Positions 47,590-59,233 are shown, counted from the first letter of the stretch. The stretch is 64,000 nucleotides of DNA from Pyrus communis (GCF_963583255.1 NC_084813.1:20702002-20766001), one strand, 5' to 3'. Made by a program: numbers and translations. Notes: a model not told the origin generated them from the letters alone.

Positions 47590-48605
47590 CCCCCTTACCG
47601 GTGATTAAACTTGCGGCGATAGGGTCGGGCGGTGAGACGATTGAAAATGTTGGACCAAAAGGTTAAGAGCCTTGGTATTTACAAAAGAGTTAATTAGATT
47701 TAAACGCTCAAAATTTGATTTTTTTTTTTTAATTAAACATTCATGCTGTTTAGAATTTTAATCAATGCGCCTTAGAATTTTGATCAAGGTCCTTTGGAAC
47801 AAAGGGGGGTTGACCGTTGTAGGCAGGCAGGCAACTGCAAAATCCCATACAGATCCTGGGGAGGAAGGCAAAACCCAGTTGAGAAAAATTGAGGGAACAA
47901 ATGAGAAAAAATGTAGCAATGGTTTCTCATTTTTAACCTAATTAGAGAAATAGTCTCAATTTTAATCAAGTTTAAACAATGATCTTTTGATTTTAATTCA
48001 GTTATAGCAATAGTTATTCTAACATGACTCATTTTGAAGAAATTTTAACAAAGTTGACGAAAAGGACTATCGATGCACAATTAAAGGATCAAGTTCAAGG
48101 ATCTTTGCTATAATTTTCTTGTAGGAAAATGAATTCAAATATTTGGGTGGGTGGGAGGAAAAAAAAATCCAACTTGTAGCACATTTTGGTAATAATTTTG
48201 ATTTTCTTGATTACTACTCAACAATGAAGAATCGATAAATTTTGTTTGAACTTATATAACCTCTAGCTATACCTAACTTAAACTTTAAATATGGGTTTTT
48301 TTTTATTATTTAAATCGTATTGAATAATTAACATCAAATAAGATAAAATTAACAGTAAAATTGTAATTAATCAATAAATCCACTCCTAATATTCAAACCC
48401 TACCATCGCATCAAACCTTATCATCACGTAATTTCTACATTTATTCTAGCTAAAATTTTAAGACGCTCTCATATGGAAAACAAACTCCTTTTGATATTAA
48501 ATCCTCCAACTAAGATATGAATTAATTTATTCAAATTATTTTCATTTGATTTCAATTTTATTTAGAGTTTTCCCATCAATTACCAACATTTTAATGCAAA
48601 TGCAT
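47590..48605. other. AT-rich spacer
   Basis: No gene recognised. Confidence 0.4.
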
Positions 48606-48619
48606 AACTGCCTTGCAGT

Positions 48620-49135
48620 ACAAGCCTGTCCAACATGCCAAGAGCAATCTTCCTAAGAATTAATGGTTTAAGTGGCAATAAACCGTTTGAGATTGGCCAA
48701 TTGCAACTTCTTCCTTCGGAAATTAGATCTTAGCGTCAACAACTTGTCTAGAGAAATTCCAAACCAAATATCGAACCTCACAAGTTTGGAAAGATTAGAA
48801 CTCTCGAGATATCATCTGTCCCAAAATCCCATCATCACTGTCAAGCCTCAATTTCTTATTCATTGACGGTTGCATACAACAACCTTCAAGGAAAAGTACA
48901 TCCGCACTCAAATCGAAGACTCAGATGCCACTATGTAAGTAATCCTTTACCATAGTAGTGAAAATATGTTGAGCCCATGAGAGCATAAGTTCAAACTTTA
49001 TCAGTGGCTAATCTAGCCTCTAATCTAACAAAATTTATTGTTTGACAAAAAAAATAGAATGGCACTGCATTTGAGGGGAGCCAAGGACTTTGTGGTCCCC
49101 AACTTCCAAACAAGCCAGCAAATGAATATAAGTAA
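48620..49135 (+). pseudogene. LRR receptor-like protein fragment (pseudogene)
   Basis: Pieces of a plant LRR ectodomain appear in shifting frames. They include LSGNKPFEIGQLQLL near 48670-48710, then LRKLDLSVNNLSREIPNQIS and NLTSLERLELSRYHLS (about 48730-48830). LTVAYNNLQGKV follows near 48865-48900. After a gap holding a SINE-like stretch (about 48955-49050), the C-terminal cap NGTAFEGSQGLCGPQLPNKP is at about 49058-49120. The order matches the end of an RLP/RLK ectodomain, but stops and frameshifts break it and no transmembrane or kinase part follows. Confidence 0.75.
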
Positions 49136-49139
49136 TGAC

Positions 49140-49430
49140 AAATATGCAACAAAAGAAGAATTAAGCACGAGACAAATATGTGAGAGATGTTATTCTCTTT
49201 TACGTCTTGAATGAGTTGCAGAATACTAATTTTAGGTTAGTATTTTTAAAATGAGTGTAAAAATAAATTTATATACTGAGAGTAGTTTAGGTAGTAAATT
49301 TGAGATTAAATAAATATTGATAGTTTAATTTAAAAAAGAGGTTATATGGGTCAAATAAAATTTCCCTAAAGAATCACATGTATATTGGCTGGCCTTCAAC
49401 CTCTCATTCAAGTGGTCAGTATTCAGTTTC
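49140..49430. other. Spacer, partly 3' UTR of TraB gene 1
   Basis: No further coding sequence. Confidence 0.4.
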
Positions 49431-49436
49431 TGAGCT

Positions 49437-52308
49437 CTACTTCCTCTTGGATGCAAGATAGATGCCTGATACTATGGCCGCCCCAATCACCGCCACACCC
49501 ATAGATTTAACGATTCTCCGGGTGGAAACAAGGGACCTTTCTGTTGGAATTACCATAAGATCCTTCACCTGCAATACATGGAAAAACACAGAGCATGGAG
49601 GTTTAGAGAAATAATAAGTACTATCCAAACATAGCCAACAAGACTTTACATCAAATTTAATGGAAAATGACGAAGTTATCAACGAGAAATCAGAAAGCCA
49701 AGGTGGACCAGGAAACAAATCTAAGGTGCATGATAAGGAAAGGAACTGAATTGCCTGCATAATCACTTTCGACATGTAGGGATATGATAGAACTAGATAG
49801 AATTTAATACAACGGAAGGATTCACCAACCACAACAGGCTGCTGCCAATGCTTCTTAATTCCTTGGAGGTGCCCCTTTCCCACTACTGCAACTACTGAAC
49901 GATTCTCGCTCGCAATTCTCAGTAATGTTGATGACATGTACCTAAACACCAACAGTTAAAAATCAGATCTACAAAATTATAAGAACTTATGCAAACGTGG
50001 AGGTTGGAATTAGATCATTCAAAATACTTAAAAGTTAAAATACGCCAATCACCATCACCACCATCACCATTTCCTACAATACATCTAATTAACTTGCTTT
50101 CTGGACACAATAACTTATCACTACTATAAACCATGGTGGTCAAATTGTTAGTACCAACACATCAGGAAAAAGAAATGACGACAAAAGGGCAGAAAGGAAC
50201 AAAATTTGAAGACATGGCATCATCTTTTGATCTTAGCATTAGTTCATAGAATAAATAACTCAGAAGACTTACTGATCTCGTTCATGTACGAGTGTTTCCA
50301 TTAGAGTTGGGTGCTCCTTGCTCATCTCTTGAATCACGAGAGTCAGCATGTCAACATCATCCATTTCCTTTAACTGAAGATACACAAGAACAAGTCATTA
50401 ATTAATGAAACTAAACATTAGCAGCACAGAAGAAAGGTGGTTTCCTTTTAAAAAATCAAGTAGACATTTACCATTTTATTAAGAGAATCAGGGCTTGGTA
50501 GAAAGACTGCTTGAAAAAGCAAGGAATACAGCAGTTTTATCTTATGCCAAAGTGGCATCTTTGCCCATGTCCTTCGTATTGTAATCTGTTTCAGTCAGTG
50601 TAAAGTCATATCAAAGTAGTTCTTCACCAGGAAAATAATAGAGTCTGAAATACAGGTAGATATGAGTATGGAAAGCAAGCTTGTACACGATGAGTTATTA
50701 TAGCAGGGTCAGTGTAAAAAAGAATAAAGAAACATAAACGTGAGACAATTAACATGCAATCGATGATAGAATTTTGAAATTGCCTCCAAATTTGCATGGC
50801 ATGGAAATGAACGAGAACTTTGGGCATAAACATTCCGAAAGTCTGGTTTACGGTTTCATCTAAAGAGAATCTTGACAACAAAAAAGACAAAGCTTAGCAT
50901 TCGATTGGAAGAAATATCATCCTAATCAGCCTTCAAAATAAAAATGCACTTCCATTACACATCAAAACTACTTGGGAGCTAATAAATGTTTCTTCATCTA
51001 AACGGTGAAATGTAGCAGGGGTGGCATAGGGCAGGCTGCAATTGATAGATATCAGGGCACCAAAAAGAAAAGGTATAATGTATTATACCTGAACTGGGCG
51101 ATCACCAAGTATCACCCTACCACCATACTTCATTGCTTCTTCATATGCTACACGAAACTCAGCACCGGGAAACACCTCAAGCCTACTTGAAACCTAGCAA
51201 AAAAATTTACATGAAAATTACACCGCTTGAATATACTGAGAAAATATGGAAATTATGCTTGGCATAGTTGGACAATGTTGAAAACTTTCGGAATCATGAA
51301 AGTAAAATAACTTCGCTAGGAAGGATATGAAAACATGCCTTGGCAAGGAACCAGCTGTAAACAATCCCAAAGGCATTATGCTTTTTCTTCCACATTTCGA
51401 TCATTTCTCCCATTGTCGGTACCTGAGGAACTAAATGCATTGGTAATCATCCTCGGTTATTCGAAAGTTAAGCGCAACCTGAACATAGATATTAGATTCA
51501 GACCTTCAAATTCTGAGGGGTGAGTGCAGTCACTCGACTCGAGCATAACTCCAAGAACACAACCTACATTCACCGCACGAAGTGCGTACACTTTATTATA
51601 ATTTAGCATAATTTCATGACATTGTTATTGAAATTAACTCAATATAAGCCTTATTAAGCAAGTTTAAAAATGGATTAAGCACCTCTGGTTTCAAATAGCT
51701 GATCACTGCTTCAACTTCTCTGCACGATTCCTACAATTCACACACAGAACCAAAGACCAAAGCTTTCAATTCATATTTTTTCACCAACCAAACATAAACC
51801 AGAAAATTCGAATTTTCTCACCAACCAAACAGGAATTGAATTGTCTTACCACCGAAACATGAGCCGTTCCAACCAGGTGCACGTCGCAAACGCCGCCCTC
51901 AGCCGTGGACTCACAAGTGAGCACCACCACGCTCCTCGACAGCTCCTCAGGAAGAAACCTCCTCTGTTCGGAACTCTCAGCCTCGGCGGTCGTCGAAACA
52001 TTGTCGTCGTACTCGTCCCTCGGCGCATCGACACCGACGATGCTATCGGACAAGTCCTCAATCGTTGGGTTCCCGACGTGGACAAAGTTTTCGGATGCCG
52101 CCGGGTTGGGCAAGGGTGATTCCGCATCCATCAGGGGCCGTATCGGGTCGCGCTGACGCGGACCGCCGGCGGTGGCAGAGGCCGCAAATCTGAGATTCCT
52201 TACGGTGGAGAATTGCGCGAGGGTGTTCGGAGAGCGGCGGAGAGAGAGGAAGACGCGGCGTGACTCGGGCGAGTAGAGCGAGGCGATCAGGCGAGTCGAG
52301 CGAATCAT
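49437..52308 (-). CDS. TraB-domain protein 1 (9 exons, 404 aa)
   Basis: Plant TraB-family proteins include tail-anchored mitochondrial outer-membrane proteins linked to ER-mitochondria contacts. The fold is shared with bacterial TraB/PrgY and the metalloprotease-like Tiki group. Exons: 51850-52308, 51683-51730, 51504-51563, 51339-51422, 51089-51193, 50472-50585, 50273-50373, 49830-49941 and 49437-49568, all in frame. An Arg/Ser-rich N-terminus (organelle-like) and an acidic linker (about 60-130) lead to the domain. Its motifs are GTAHVS (GxxH, G147-H150), EVVFLELCSSR, GDRPVQIT, and AVVGKGHLQGI with the second conserved histidine. A hydrophobic segment near residues 383-399 before ASKRK suits a C-terminal tail anchor. 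Intron 4 appears to use a GC donor (CCAAG then GCATGT), because this is the only in-frame choice. The exon 8 end is slightly ambiguous (QPVV/VKD). The gene looks intact. Confidence 0.92.
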
Positions 52309-52474
52309 AACATCTCTGCCAAAGGACTGAACCGTACGTCACTGGAGAAATGGCTACATACGTTTTGTTGGGACACGTGTACGGTCAATGATGAAGTATA
52401 TATGTGCAAAGGGCTTCACTTTCTTGGTCTGCAACTTAGCTCCTACGCTTCCGATATTCTTTCTGATCGGCGCG

Positions 52475-52558
52475 ATGGCGGAGAGGAAGCTGTTCAAGAT
52501 GAAGCTGTGCGTTTTGTATCAGAGTGGGCCGTGCGCTCGGCAAAATTTTTTCATCTAA
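52475..52558 (+). pseudogene. CCCH zinc-finger gene fragment
   Basis: A 27-codon frame, MAERKLFKMKLCVLYQSGPC then ARQNFFI, resembles the start of plant CCCH zinc-finger proteins: KxKLC, about seven residues, then C. It retains the first two cysteines but is cut off before the third Cys and His. It lies head to head with TraB gene 1, about 165 bp from its start codon. Most likely a truncated duplicate. Confidence 0.6.
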
Positions 52559-52559
52559 T

Positions 52560-53345
52560 TAGGGATTCTTCCATCGTATGAGTGGTTGAGACTTGAGAAT
52601 ATATTTATTCACTTGGTGCTTCTGCATTCGAATAAAAGAACCATCAACAAATCAAAAGTGCTTGTGACTATTTGTCTTCAAAGTTGGAATTTTCTGCTAT
52701 TCTTCACAAAAGGGTATGGAAGATGCTTTCTTACACATGGAAAAAGAAAGGAGATATTTGAATGCTATCATTGAGGCGATTGGAAATATTGGACCAAATG
52801 TTTGAAAGTAGATGTAAAGCAAAACAACCCGTGTAAAACGAAAAATAACAAAGGCAGTTGCCCCTTGGAGGCAGCCTGGGGACTGCGAAAACACCCATTT
52901 GTCAGCCATTAAAACTTCACTCCAAGAGCTCCGGCCCCTTTTCTTCTCTAAGATCATTCACACCCATCATTCGATTCATGACCCCAACACCGCTTACGCT
53001 CTCTACCAGCTGGGTTTTAGATATTTGTGCACAAATCTTGGCACATAGAATGGGGATCCCCACCATTTGTGGCGAACTGAGTTTGACTCAGTTTTGCCTT
53101 TTGTTCATAATTTCCCAAAGCAATTGCATAAAAAGCAAGGAAAATAAGTCGAGAAAAATGGGTGAAGGGTTTTTACCTGGAAAACGGAAAGAGATCGAAG
53201 AATTCCATGCCTCGCCACGATATCCAGATTTGACATGAGCCGCCCAGCGCTTAGCTACGGCTACTCAATAGGAGTTAGCAAAGCCTTAATCCCCACGACT
53301 CACAAACACCCACACGCGCCTCTCTCTCTCTCGCCCCTTCCTTTG
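52560..53345. other. Spacer
   Basis: Open frames here lack family resemblance. A degenerate copy of the 46-bp repeat (CAATAGGAGTTAGCAAAGCC) lies at about 53267-53311. Confidence 0.4.
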
Positions 53346-53349
53346 CGCG

Positions 53350-53489
53350 CTTTCTCTCCAATAAAGGGCATTCTAGTATTTTCATGTCAAGTTTTGGTTA
53401 GAATTATATTTGACAAGCACTTTCTCTCCAATAAAGGGCATTCTAGTATTTTCATGTCAAGTTTTGGTTAGAATTATATTTGACACGAG
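53350..53489. repeat. 70-bp tandem duplication
   Basis: A unit starting CTTTCTCTCCAATAAAGGGC and ending ATTATATTTGACA is present twice (53350, 53420). A third, partial copy is at about 53717-53750. Confidence 0.9.
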
Positions 53490-53518
53490 CTGCCAAGCGC
53501 TCAGCAACGGCAGCTACC

Positions 53519-53702
53519 CAATAGGAGTTAGCGAAGCCCTACTACCCCACGACTTACAAACACCCAATAGGAGTTAGCGAAGCCCTACTACCCCACGACT
53601 TACAAACACCCAATAGGAGTTAGCGAAGCCCTACTACCCCACGACTTACAAACACCCAATAGGAGTTAGCGAAGCCCTACTACCCCACGACTTACAAACA
53701 CC
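53519..53702. repeat. 46-bp minisatellite, four units
   Basis: CAATAGGAGTTAGCGAAGCC starts each unit at 53519, 53565, 53611 and 53657. The units are essentially identical, implying recent expansion. It lies between the two TraB genes. Confidence 0.93.
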
Positions 53703-53739
53703 CACATGCGCCTCTCTCTCTCCAATAAAGGGCATTCTA

Positions 53740-53875
53740 GTATTTTCAGCAATTATGTGCCCTCACAATGGGCTACCAATTATGTGGTTGAATTTCGCCT
53801 TTGACGAGAATCAAACTTAGGACTTCTCACTTACAAATAAAGAGGAATACAACTAGACTGTAATACTAAGTGACA
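53740..53875 (-). repeat. SINE copy (partial)
   Basis: On the minus strand it carries GTCACTTAGTATTACAGTC, TTTGTAAGTGAGAAGTCC and a B-box-like TAAGTTTGATTCTCG, as in the SINE at 7731. The 3' end is truncated. Confidence 0.6.
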
Positions 53876-54232
53876 ATGATATTGTTAATTAGTTAAGATA
53901 TGAGAGTTAGTCATATGCCCACTTCAAGCACGACTCTAGTTGATTTCAATCCACTAAGATCATAACTCTAGTTGACAATAAGAGGAGAGAATTTGACTCG
54001 AGCAAATCCCTTGACTGTAGGGATTAGTGGAGTCAGTTTTAATGTGAGATTAAGGGACTAAATCCTTGCATTCCATCTAGGAAAGGCACCCGAGTGGCAA
54101 TAAGTTAGAAGATCACTAAACTAAGAGTTGGAGGAGCTTTCAGTTTTGCTATGCTGCCGGAAACCTTTGTTGGACGATCATGGCTTTTTACATACAGTCA
54201 TGCTGAATGGTGATCAGAAATATTAACAAGCT

Positions 54233-57006
54233 TTACTTGCTCTTGGATGCAAAATAGATACCTGATACAATGGCTGCCGCAGTCACCGCCACACCCATAG
54301 ATTTAAGGATTCTCCTGGTGGAAGAACCCGGCTTTTTTGATGGAATTACCATGAGATCCTCCAGCTGCAATACATGGAAAAACACAGAGCATGGAAGTTT
54401 AGAGATAAAGTACTATCCAAACATAGCCAACAATATTTCAGGTCCAATTTGATTAAAAAATGACAAGAAATTATAAATGAGAAATTGGATAACCAAGGCA
54501 GACCAGAAAACACATCCGCTTGCATAATCACTTCCGACGTGTAGGGATATGATACAACTAAATAGAATGTAATAAAACAGAAGGAATCACCAACCACAAC
54601 AGGCTGCTGCCAATGCTTTTTAATCCCCTGGAGGTGCCCCTTTCCCACTACTGCAACTACTGAACGATGCTTGCTGGCAATTTTCAGTAATTTTGATGAC
54701 ATGTACCTAAACATCAACGGTTAAAAATCAGATCTACAAAATTATATGAATTTATACAAACCTTTGTTCATTTACTCTCTCCAACCTTCACAAGCATACG
54801 TGGAGGTTGCAATTAGATCATTCAAAACACTTAACATACGCAGATCATTATCACCACCATCACTATTTCTTACTATACATCTAACTAACTTGCAGTCTGG
54901 AGACAAGAGCTTATTACTATTATAAACCTTTGTGGTCAAATTGATAGTACCAACACATCAGGAAAAAAAAGGGAGTTTTAACGAAAAACCCATGCTACTG
55001 TTCACTTTAATGAAAAACCACATTTTTACACTAAAAAGTCAAACCTGATACTATTCACTTTATCCTTTATTTTGTCCTTATCGTTAAAACTCAAAGCTTT
55101 CAAGCCCTTTTCATTAGTTTTCCTAAAAAAAATTTGATGATAAAAGGTCGGAAAGGAACAAAATTTGATAACATGGCTTCATCTTTTGATCTTAGCATTA
55201 GTTCATAGAATAAATACTCAGAAGACTTACTGATCTCGCTCATGTACGAATGTTTCAACTAGAGTTGGGTATTTCTTGCCCATCTCTTGAACGAAAATCA
55301 TTACGTCATCATCATCCATTTTCTCTAACTGAAGATAGGCAAGAACAAATCATTAATTAATGAAACTATACATTAGAAGAAAAGTGGTTTCCTTTCAACA
55401 AATCAAGTGCATGTTTACCGGAATACTAAGAGCATCATCACTTGAGAAAAGCAAGGAATACAGCAGTTTTATCTTATGCCAAAGTGGCATCATTGCCCGC
55501 GTCCTTCCTACCGTAATCTGTTTCAGTCAGTGTAAATTCATATCCAAAGTAGTTCTTCACAAGGAACATAATACAAAGTCTGGCATACAGGAAGATATGG
55601 TACAAAAAGCCAGCTTGTAAATGATGAGCTATTAAGCAGGGTCAGTGCATAAAAGAATAAGGAAACATGAAAGTGGGACAATTAACATGTGCAATAAATA
55701 ATAGAATTTTGAAATTGCCCCCAAATTTGCAAGGAATGAACATGATAGAGAAAGAGAACTTCAGGCGTAAACATTCCGAAAGTCTGGTTTACGGTTTCAT
55801 CTAGAGAGCATCTTGACATAAAAAATGATAAAGCTATAGCACTCGATTGGAAGAAATCTCATCATAATCACCCTTCAAAATAAAAATGCACTTTCAACAC
55901 ACATCAAAATTACTTGTATAGCTAATAAATGTTTCTTCATATAAAGGCGGAATCTAGCAGGGGTGGCATAGGGCAGGCTGCAATTCATAGAGGGCACCAG
56001 AACTATAAGGTATAATGTATTATACCTGCACTGGGCGATCACCAAGTATCACCTTACCGCCATACTTCCTTGCTTCTTCATATGCTACCCCAAACTCAGA
56101 ACCGGGAAACACCTCAAGCTCACTTAAACCCTAGCAGAAAATTTACACGAAAATTACACCGCTTGAATATATTGAGAACACTATGGAAATTATGATTTAG
56201 CATAGTTGGATCAAAGATGAAAACTTTCCGAACTCACGATAGTAAAATAACTTTGGAGGATATGAAAACATGCCTTGGAAAGGATCCAGCCATAAATTTC
56301 AAGGGTATTATGATTTTTCTTCCACATTTCGATCATTTCTTCCATTGTCAGTTCCTGAGGAACTAAATGCGTTGGTAATCATGTTCGGTTATTCGAAAAT
56401 TAAGTGCAACCTGAACATAGATTCGGACCTTCAAATCCTTCAAATTTGGAGGGGTGAGTGCAGCCACTCGACGCGAGCATAACTCCAAGAACACAACCTA
56501 CATTCACCGCACGAAATGCATACACTTTATCATAATTTAACATAATTTCATGACATTGTTATTGGAATTAACTCAATACAAGCCTTATTAAGCAAGTTTA
56601 AAAATGGATTAAGCACCTCTGGTTTCAAATGTCTGATCACTGCTTCAACTTCTCTGCACGACTTCTACAATTCACACACAAAACCAAAGGCCAAAGCTTT
56701 CAATTTCAAATTTTCTCACCAACCAAACATAAACCAGAAAATTCGAATTTTCTTACTAACCAAACAGGCATTGAGTTGTCTTACCGCCGAAATGTGACAC
56801 GTTCCCACCAGGTACACGTCGCAAACACCGCCCTTAACAGTGGACTTACAAGTAAGAGCTACCATGCTCCGTAACGGGTCGCTCTGACACGGACTGCCGG
56901 CGATGGCAGAGGACGCACATGTGAATTTCCTTGCGGCGGGGAAGTGCGCGAGCGTGTTCGGAGAACGGCGGAGAGAGAGGAAGACGCGGCGCGTGATGGA
57001 ACCCAT
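54233..57006 (-). CDS. TraB-domain protein 2, tandem duplicate (9 exons, 321 aa)
   Basis: Tandem paralogue of the gene at 49.4-52.3 kb, same strand and same exon order. Exons: 56785-57006, 56617-56664, 56429-56497, 56274-56354, 56026-56130, 55419-55517, 55231-55328, 54595-54706 and 54233-54364. All phases fit and no stop interrupts, so it may still encode a protein. It differs from copy 1 in several ways. The N-terminus is replaced (MGSITRRVFLSLRRSPN) and about 67 residues of acidic linker are deleted in frame. Exon 6 has lost the QAVFLPSP segment and exon 3 has three extra codons. The first histidine motif is GTCH (GTCHIS) and the second, GKGHLQGI, is kept, as is the C-terminal hydrophobic tail. 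Intron 4 has the same GC donor. Intact frame is seen; expression and function are not known. Confidence 0.75.
54970..55125. repeat. Small MITE of the TTTTTAGTGT family, copy 2 (in TraB2 intron)
   Basis: GAGTTTTAACGAAAAACCC and CTACTGTTCACTTTAATG at the left, a central ACACTAAAAAGTCAAACC and AACTCAAAGC...TTTCATTAGTTTTCC at the right. It lies in the intron between exons 7 and 8 of TraB gene 2 and is absent from the same intron of copy 1. Confidence 0.7.
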
Positions 57007-57009
57007 TTG

Positions 57010-57700
57010 GTCGGTAGAAAGGAGAGAAAAAGGAAAAATATAAATAAATTAAGAAATAAATGACAAACTATATGTACCGGAAAATGTTTCTACAAGCTCA
57101 AATATGAATGCACTAAAAAATAAAAAGAAAACTAATGAAAATTATTTGAAAATTTTAAGTTTTAACGATTAGGACAAAATAAAGTGTAAAGTGAATAGTA
57201 TCAGGTTTGACTTTTTAGTGTAAAAATATGATTTTTCGTTAAAATAAACAGTATCATGAGCTTTTTATTAAAACTACCTAAAATAAATGACAAACTGATA
57301 AAAAGTTGGCAACCCATCCTAACAGTGTGATGAGGTAGTATTGTACTATTGTATCTATTGTTTCGTTTGACAACTCGATCTGTATTGACTATTTCAATCT
57401 CATATGATAATTTGTGCATCGAATAGTACTAGCTATTTTTGTCAGTTGTATTTCGCTTTGTTTTTGTTTATCATAATAAGCAGGGTAACAAGAACAGTAG
57501 AATTCAGTAACATCTTTGGTGTATAAACGATTGATTAGAACAATGCTGAAACAGAAATGGTAAACTGGGGAAGCACCAAGACATGCGGTTTCACCGGTGA
57601 ACCAGCCACTTAACCACAGAATTATTGGTGTTTTATACTATTACAAAAGGATGAAAAGTACAAAACAATCTTCGTTTTGAATCCTCATGGACCTATCTAG
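57010..57700. other. Spacer upstream of TraB2
   Basis: Apart from the MITE at 57115-57275 nothing is recognised. Confidence 0.4.
57115..57275. repeat. Small MITE of the TTTTTAGTGT family, copy 3
   Basis: AAAACTAATGAAAATT at the left, GTGAATAGTATCAGGTTTG and TTTTTAGTGTAAAAATATG in the centre, TTTTTATTAAAACTACC at the right. It sits just upstream of the TraB2 start. Confidence 0.65.
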
Positions 57701-57706
57701 CAATGG

Positions 57707-59061
57707 TTATGGCTCTTCTTCTGGGCATATGGGGCACCTGCACTTAAAACCATAATCTGCAAGTAATGCCTGTCTCTCTTCGTAAGGAAGGTCTTCATCT
57801 ACATAAGAAATCGTAACCTGGAAAAATTCGAAGTGATCATCAAAATTTGAACAAAGTTCGATGAAACCATATCGAGACCTTATAATAGCATACTAGACCG
57901 GAGTTGCATGAATGCAGACGTGCAAAAATTATAAGGGAAATGCTTAAAAATTTGCAAATGGCGTTCACTTTAACTAGTGGTTTTGCATGAAGATCTCAGT
58001 TACCATATGGAACTGGGAAGTTTACGTACCTCCTCTCTTTTGAATGCTTTCGCGTTAGGACTACACGAATGATTTCATACGACTCTGCAAAGGACAGAAC
58101 GCTGTGCCTAAAACAAAATTGAAAAGACATGGGAAGTTCAAAATTAATATATAACCGCTGCGCAAAGATGTATGCTCTAGACACACCAATGATGTCGCAC
58201 TCCTAGTAAGAGTAATTCCACCGTGACAAGTTCACGCTTACTGAACACCCTTAACCCCAAAGAGGTAGTCCAGCATCGAGAATAAATGTGTGCACGCAGA
58301 AACAAGCATTGAGGTAGTCCAGCACCAAGAAGAATGAAGTACAAAAGAACAGACTGAAAGACTAACACAAAGTAAATTGGCGAACATTCAACGTATAATG
58401 GTGAAGAAACTGCAAAAGAGCATCAAACCCTGGCAACAAACTGAATAGTCATCACCAAGAGCATCGAAAAATGGTCGTGTAATATCCTCAGATTCTTTCT
58501 GTCATGAATAGGAGGGAACGGCATCAGAGCATTCAACTTTCGGAATATGTTGGGTGAAAAATATGACTTCTAACCTTTTCATGATTTGGAAGATCATCAA
58601 TGTACAAAAAATAATCTTCCACTGGAGATGCTGCAACCAGATCACTGAAAACAAAGTGAAATGAAAGAAAGAGCCTGAGGACTCAAGCAAATTATATGAG
58701 CAATTTGACAAAGCGCGTGAATTGCTTCAACCACCATTGCCGGCACCATTTTGGATGCACGCACGGTTTACATATTCAACGGATGACAAGGAAAAGGAGA
58801 GAAATCTGTGACGAAGTGTGACTTGGAGATTATTCAACTCAAACATGCCAATTATATGGCCATAGATATCAAGGGAGAATACTGGGAAGAGTCAAGGAGT
58901 TCAAATTTACGAACTGTCAGAAATAGTAAGCATGATTCTAAAACAACCTATCGAGTGGAGAAAGTAGTACCGTGAATGCCAACTCTCTTATCCGCATCCT
59001 AAATGCAGCTTCATCAGAAGATTCAACGTCAAATGGCAAAGCAATGCAGTCCCACCACCAC
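57707..59061 (-). pseudogene. SET-domain methyltransferase (ATXR2-like) pseudogene, 5'-truncated
   Basis: Exon-like blocks in order on the minus strand. 58971-59061 encodes WWWDCIALPFDVESS...FRMRIRELAFT. About 58820-58905 gives FSLDIYGHIIGMFELNNLQ, and about 58580-58645 gives DLVAASPVEDYFLYIDDLPN. About 58432-58495 encodes DITRPFFDALGDDYSV. About 58035-58110 holds the SET motif NHSCSPNAKAFKREE. 57707-57817 encodes VTISYVDEDLPYEERQALL and a Cys-rich post-SET end (CRCPIC). This matches the C-terminal half of ATXR2-type histone-lysine methyltransferases. An extra A just before the NHSC codons shifts the frame. The exon expected between KREE and VTISY was not found, and no N-terminal half exists before PEX22 at 60.0 kb. 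Hence a non-functional fragment. Assignment to ATXR2 rather than another SET subfamily is likely, not certain. Confidence 0.75.
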
Positions 59062-59233
59062 CTAAGAGCAAATAAAACGTTTATTATGCAACTGATGCCA
59101 CCTAAAGTGGAAGACTCATTGAAGTGATGTCGTACGAAGTATACACAGTAGAAACTAGAAACACTCGGGTTTCGGACTGCTAATGGCGGCCAAAGCGTCA
59201 GTGGAGTTGCGCCTCCTTTACCATTTTGTAAGT

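Noticed and set aside
52858..53238. 126-codon open frame between the CCCH fragment and the minisatellite
   Set aside because: No recognisable domain. Other frames of the same stretch read equally well, so there is no evidence of selection.
53519..53702. CRISPR-like array
   Set aside because: The 46-bp units are contiguous with no spacers, and this is a plant nuclear sequence. It is a minisatellite.
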